8,064 nucleotides of DNA from UBA6176 sp041688515 (GTDB taxonomy: Bacteria > Verrucomicrobiota > Verrucomicrobiia > Limisphaerales > UBA9464), in NCBI GenBank assembly GCA_041688515.1, contig JBDNHZ010000470.1, positions 1 through 8,064 of the forward strand, given 5' to 3'. Position numbers and translations under genes: made by a program. The notes under the pieces were generated by a model that saw only the letters and a list, made by a program, of their open reading frames with translations, made no database searches and was not told the origin of the DNA. Positions 7,241 to 8,064 of this stretch are shown piece after piece. Positions within the stretch are counted from its first letter, which is position 1, and each line of letters starts with the position of its first letter.

Positions 7241-7297
7241 CCTGAGCCAGACACCGTAGAGGACGCAGGGGACGCAGAGCGGACGGCCGAAAGGAAC
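7223..7297. repeat. Inverted-repeat element enclosing the 9-bp tract
   Basis: The left arm GTTTCTTTCGGCC (7223-7235) is the reverse complement of GGCCGAAAGGAAC (7285-7297) at 12 of 13 positions. The 49-base interior carries the three-unit 9-bp tract. The arrangement resembles a small non-autonomous or REP-like repeat unit of about 75 bp. No target-site duplication was recognised. Confidence 0.45.
7253..7279 (+). repeat. Right 9-bp-unit tract (three units)
   Basis: The units are ACCGTAGAG (7253-7261), GACGCAGGG (7262-7270) and GACGCAGAG (7271-7279). They line up unit by unit with 124-150, including the GGG end of the middle unit, which argues for common origin of the two tracts. Confidence 0.6.
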
Positions 7298-7323
7298 GAA
7301 AGAAGGAGGCGGGTCCCGGGGGC

Positions 7324-7341
7324 GCGGCCGTCCCCGGCCGC
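7324..7341. repeat. GC-only hairpin 1 (7-bp stem, 4-base loop)
   Basis: GCGGCCG (7324-7330) and CGGCCGC (7335-7341) pair perfectly around the loop TCCC. No T-run follows. It has the same stem length and loop size as the hairpin at 7361-7378, so both may belong to one intergenic hairpin repeat family. Confidence 0.55.
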
Positions 7342-7360
7342 TCGGGGCAGCGAGGAAGAG

Positions 7361-7378
7361 GCGGGCGAGGACGCCCGC
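7361..7378. repeat. GC-only hairpin 2 (7-bp stem, 4-base loop)
   Basis: GCGGGCG (7361-7367) and CGCCCGC (7372-7378) pair perfectly around the loop AGGA. The element starts 19 bases after hairpin 1 ends. Sequences of the type GGCGAGGACGCC appear, from memory, as scattered intergenic repeats in verrucomicrobial genomes; this was not checked by search. Confidence 0.55.
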
Positions 7379-7524
7379 GGCGTTCGGAGGGGCGGTGTCC
7401 GGATCTGAGAACGGAGTTCCCATTGCTGGCGAAACGGGCATCATCTCCGACGGTGTCTCCGTCGGCAAAAGCGCAGTCGCCCGCATGGGAGCCACCAGCC
7501 TCGAAGCATCCACCATTTCCCTCG

Positions 7525-8064
7525 ATGAGAACCTCCCTGATGGGGCGGGCCTGTTGGCTTGTCCTCGCCCTGTTTGTTGCGTGCCCTCTGCTCGGACAGA
7601 CCCTCCCCGATGTGACGATCCGCTGGACCGGTCTGGAGGACCTGCGCTGGGCGAACGCCGCCAACTGGTCACCGGCACGAATCCCGAACGCCTCGGATCA
7701 CGTTGCCGTCGATGGTGCCGCCGGAACGGTGGTGAACCTGACCGGGACGCAATCGATCGGAAGCCTTCGACTGGCGACCGGTTCTGGCAGCGCGGCGCAG
7801 CTGGCGGTGCAGGGGCGTCTGGTTTTGGCCACGGGCGGCGAAGTGGGAACCGGCGGGCAGTTCGAGCTGAGAGGAAGCATGGCCGGGGCACCCCTGACCG
7901 TGAAGGGCGAGGCCCGTTGGATGGCGGGCAACGTGGAGTCGGCGCTGCTGGTGGCGTCGAGCGGTCGCCTGATCATCGCGGATGGGACCGGGTGTACCTT
8001 GAACAGTGGCAACGGTGGAAACCCGGCCCGGATCGAGAACGACGGTTTGGTCCGTTGGTTGGGA
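7525..8064 (+). CDS. Secreted beta-rich surface protein, 5' part only
   Basis: The frame runs from the ATG at 7525 to the last base without a stop, giving 180 residues of an incomplete protein. The N-terminus has basic residues and a hydrophobic core (ACWLVLALFVACPLLG, 9-24), a Sec signal probably cleaved near G24-Q25. A lipoprotein reading using C20 is less likely because the residue at -3 is Phe. The mature part begins IRWTGLEDLRWANAANWSPA (32-51), then IPNASDHVAVDG. This matches the 'W.G....W..A.NWS....P...D.V.I' opening common to large secreted beta-helical or autotransporter-like proteins of Verrucomicrobiota and relatives. The rest is Gly/Ala/Val-rich alternating sequence, consistent with stacked beta strands. 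An ATG at 7540 is in frame and would shorten the signal by five residues. No clear ribosome site precedes either ATG. Function is not recognisable; surface display, adhesion or polymer binding are possibilities only. Confidence 0.75.
   Translation, partial: MRTSLMGRACWLVLALFVACPLLGQTLPDVTIRWTGLEDLRWANAANWSPARIPNASDHVAVDGAAGTVVNLTGTQSIGSLRLATGSGSAAQLAVQGRLVLATGGEVGTGGQFELRGSMAGAPLTVKGEARWMAGNVESALLVASSGRLIIADGTGCTLNSGNGGNPARIENDGLVRWLG

Larger units (their letters stand above)
7157..7524. other. Repeat-rich intergenic region
   Basis: No convincing gene lies here. In order it holds a weak inverted repeat, CGGATCC (7166-7172) and GGATCCG (7196-7202); the right copy of the 24-bp repeat (7217-7240); the right 9-bp-unit tract (7253-7279); a purine-rich stretch; two GC-only hairpins (7324-7378); and the untranslated leader of the next gene. 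No T-tract follows any hairpin, so a classical rho-independent terminator for the DUF1501 gene cannot be called. One forward frame is open from 7246 into the next gene, but without a plausible earlier start. Confidence 0.6.

Noticed and set aside
7395..7600. Forward frame with a protein-like stretch (SENGVPIAGETGIISDG...) starting near a GTG at 7395
   Set aside because: The reading deteriorates to Arg/Pro-rich sequence once it overlaps the 7525 gene. The purine-rich motif before the GTG is too close to act as a ribosome site, and no family is recognisable.
6413..7891. 492-codon minus-strand open frame spanning the DUF1501 3' end, the intergenic gap and the start of the last gene
   Set aside because: It crosses two unrelated coding regions and a repeat-rich gap, has an Arg/Pro-rich composition and no family motif.
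1..8064. CRISPR array, tRNA/rRNA, transposase, toxin-antitoxin or phage genes
   Set aside because: None was found on either strand. The repeats present are too few and too short for a CRISPR array, and all confident frames belong to the five genes listed.

Overview
This looks like a GC-rich chromosomal segment from the Planctomycetota-Verrucomicrobiota group, more likely Verrucomicrobiota. The main reason is the adjacent pair of a PSD1/planctomycete-cytochrome-type protein (DUF1549 + DUF1553) and a DUF1501 protein, a pairing characteristic of that group. A FabV-type enoyl reductase, dispersed GC-rich intergenic repeats and a secreted 'W..A.NWS' protein agree with this. The lineage is inferred from gene content; no phylogenetic marker is present.

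Layout, all genes on the + strand. Positions 1-519 hold no recognisable gene but contain two short repeat tracts. Positions 520-1698 encode a complete FabV enoyl-ACP/enoyl-CoA reductase. After 10 bases, with a Shine-Dalgarno sequence over the fabV stop, comes an AraC-family regulator with an N-terminal cupin-like sensor domain (1709-2665). A 104-base gap with small inverted and direct repeats precedes a 968-residue exported two-haem PSD1 protein (2770-5676). After 64 bases comes a DUF1501 protein with a probable Tat signal (5741-7156). Positions 7157-7524 form a repeat-rich intergenic region. From 7525 to the window end runs the 5' part of a secreted, probably beta-rich surface protein.

How the genes may work together. 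fabV supplies the last reductive step of fatty-acid elongation (or crotonyl-CoA reduction) in the cytoplasm and appears co-transcribed with the regulator. The PSD1 and DUF1501 proteins are probably exported and act together outside the cytoplasm. Their biochemical role is not established; links to polysaccharide use or periplasmic redox chemistry have been suggested. Whether the regulator controls the PSD1-DUF1501 unit is only a hypothesis from adjacency.

The least explained material is non-coding. A 24-bp repeat followed by a three-unit 9-bp tract occurs on both sides of the four-gene block in the same orientation (58-150 and 7217-7279). The right copy lies inside a 13-bp imperfect inverted repeat. 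It is followed by two all-GC hairpins of the same geometry (7-bp stem, 4-base loop). The heptamer CGGATCC is also strikingly frequent across the window. I see no RNA gene, CRISPR array, transposase or defence system.
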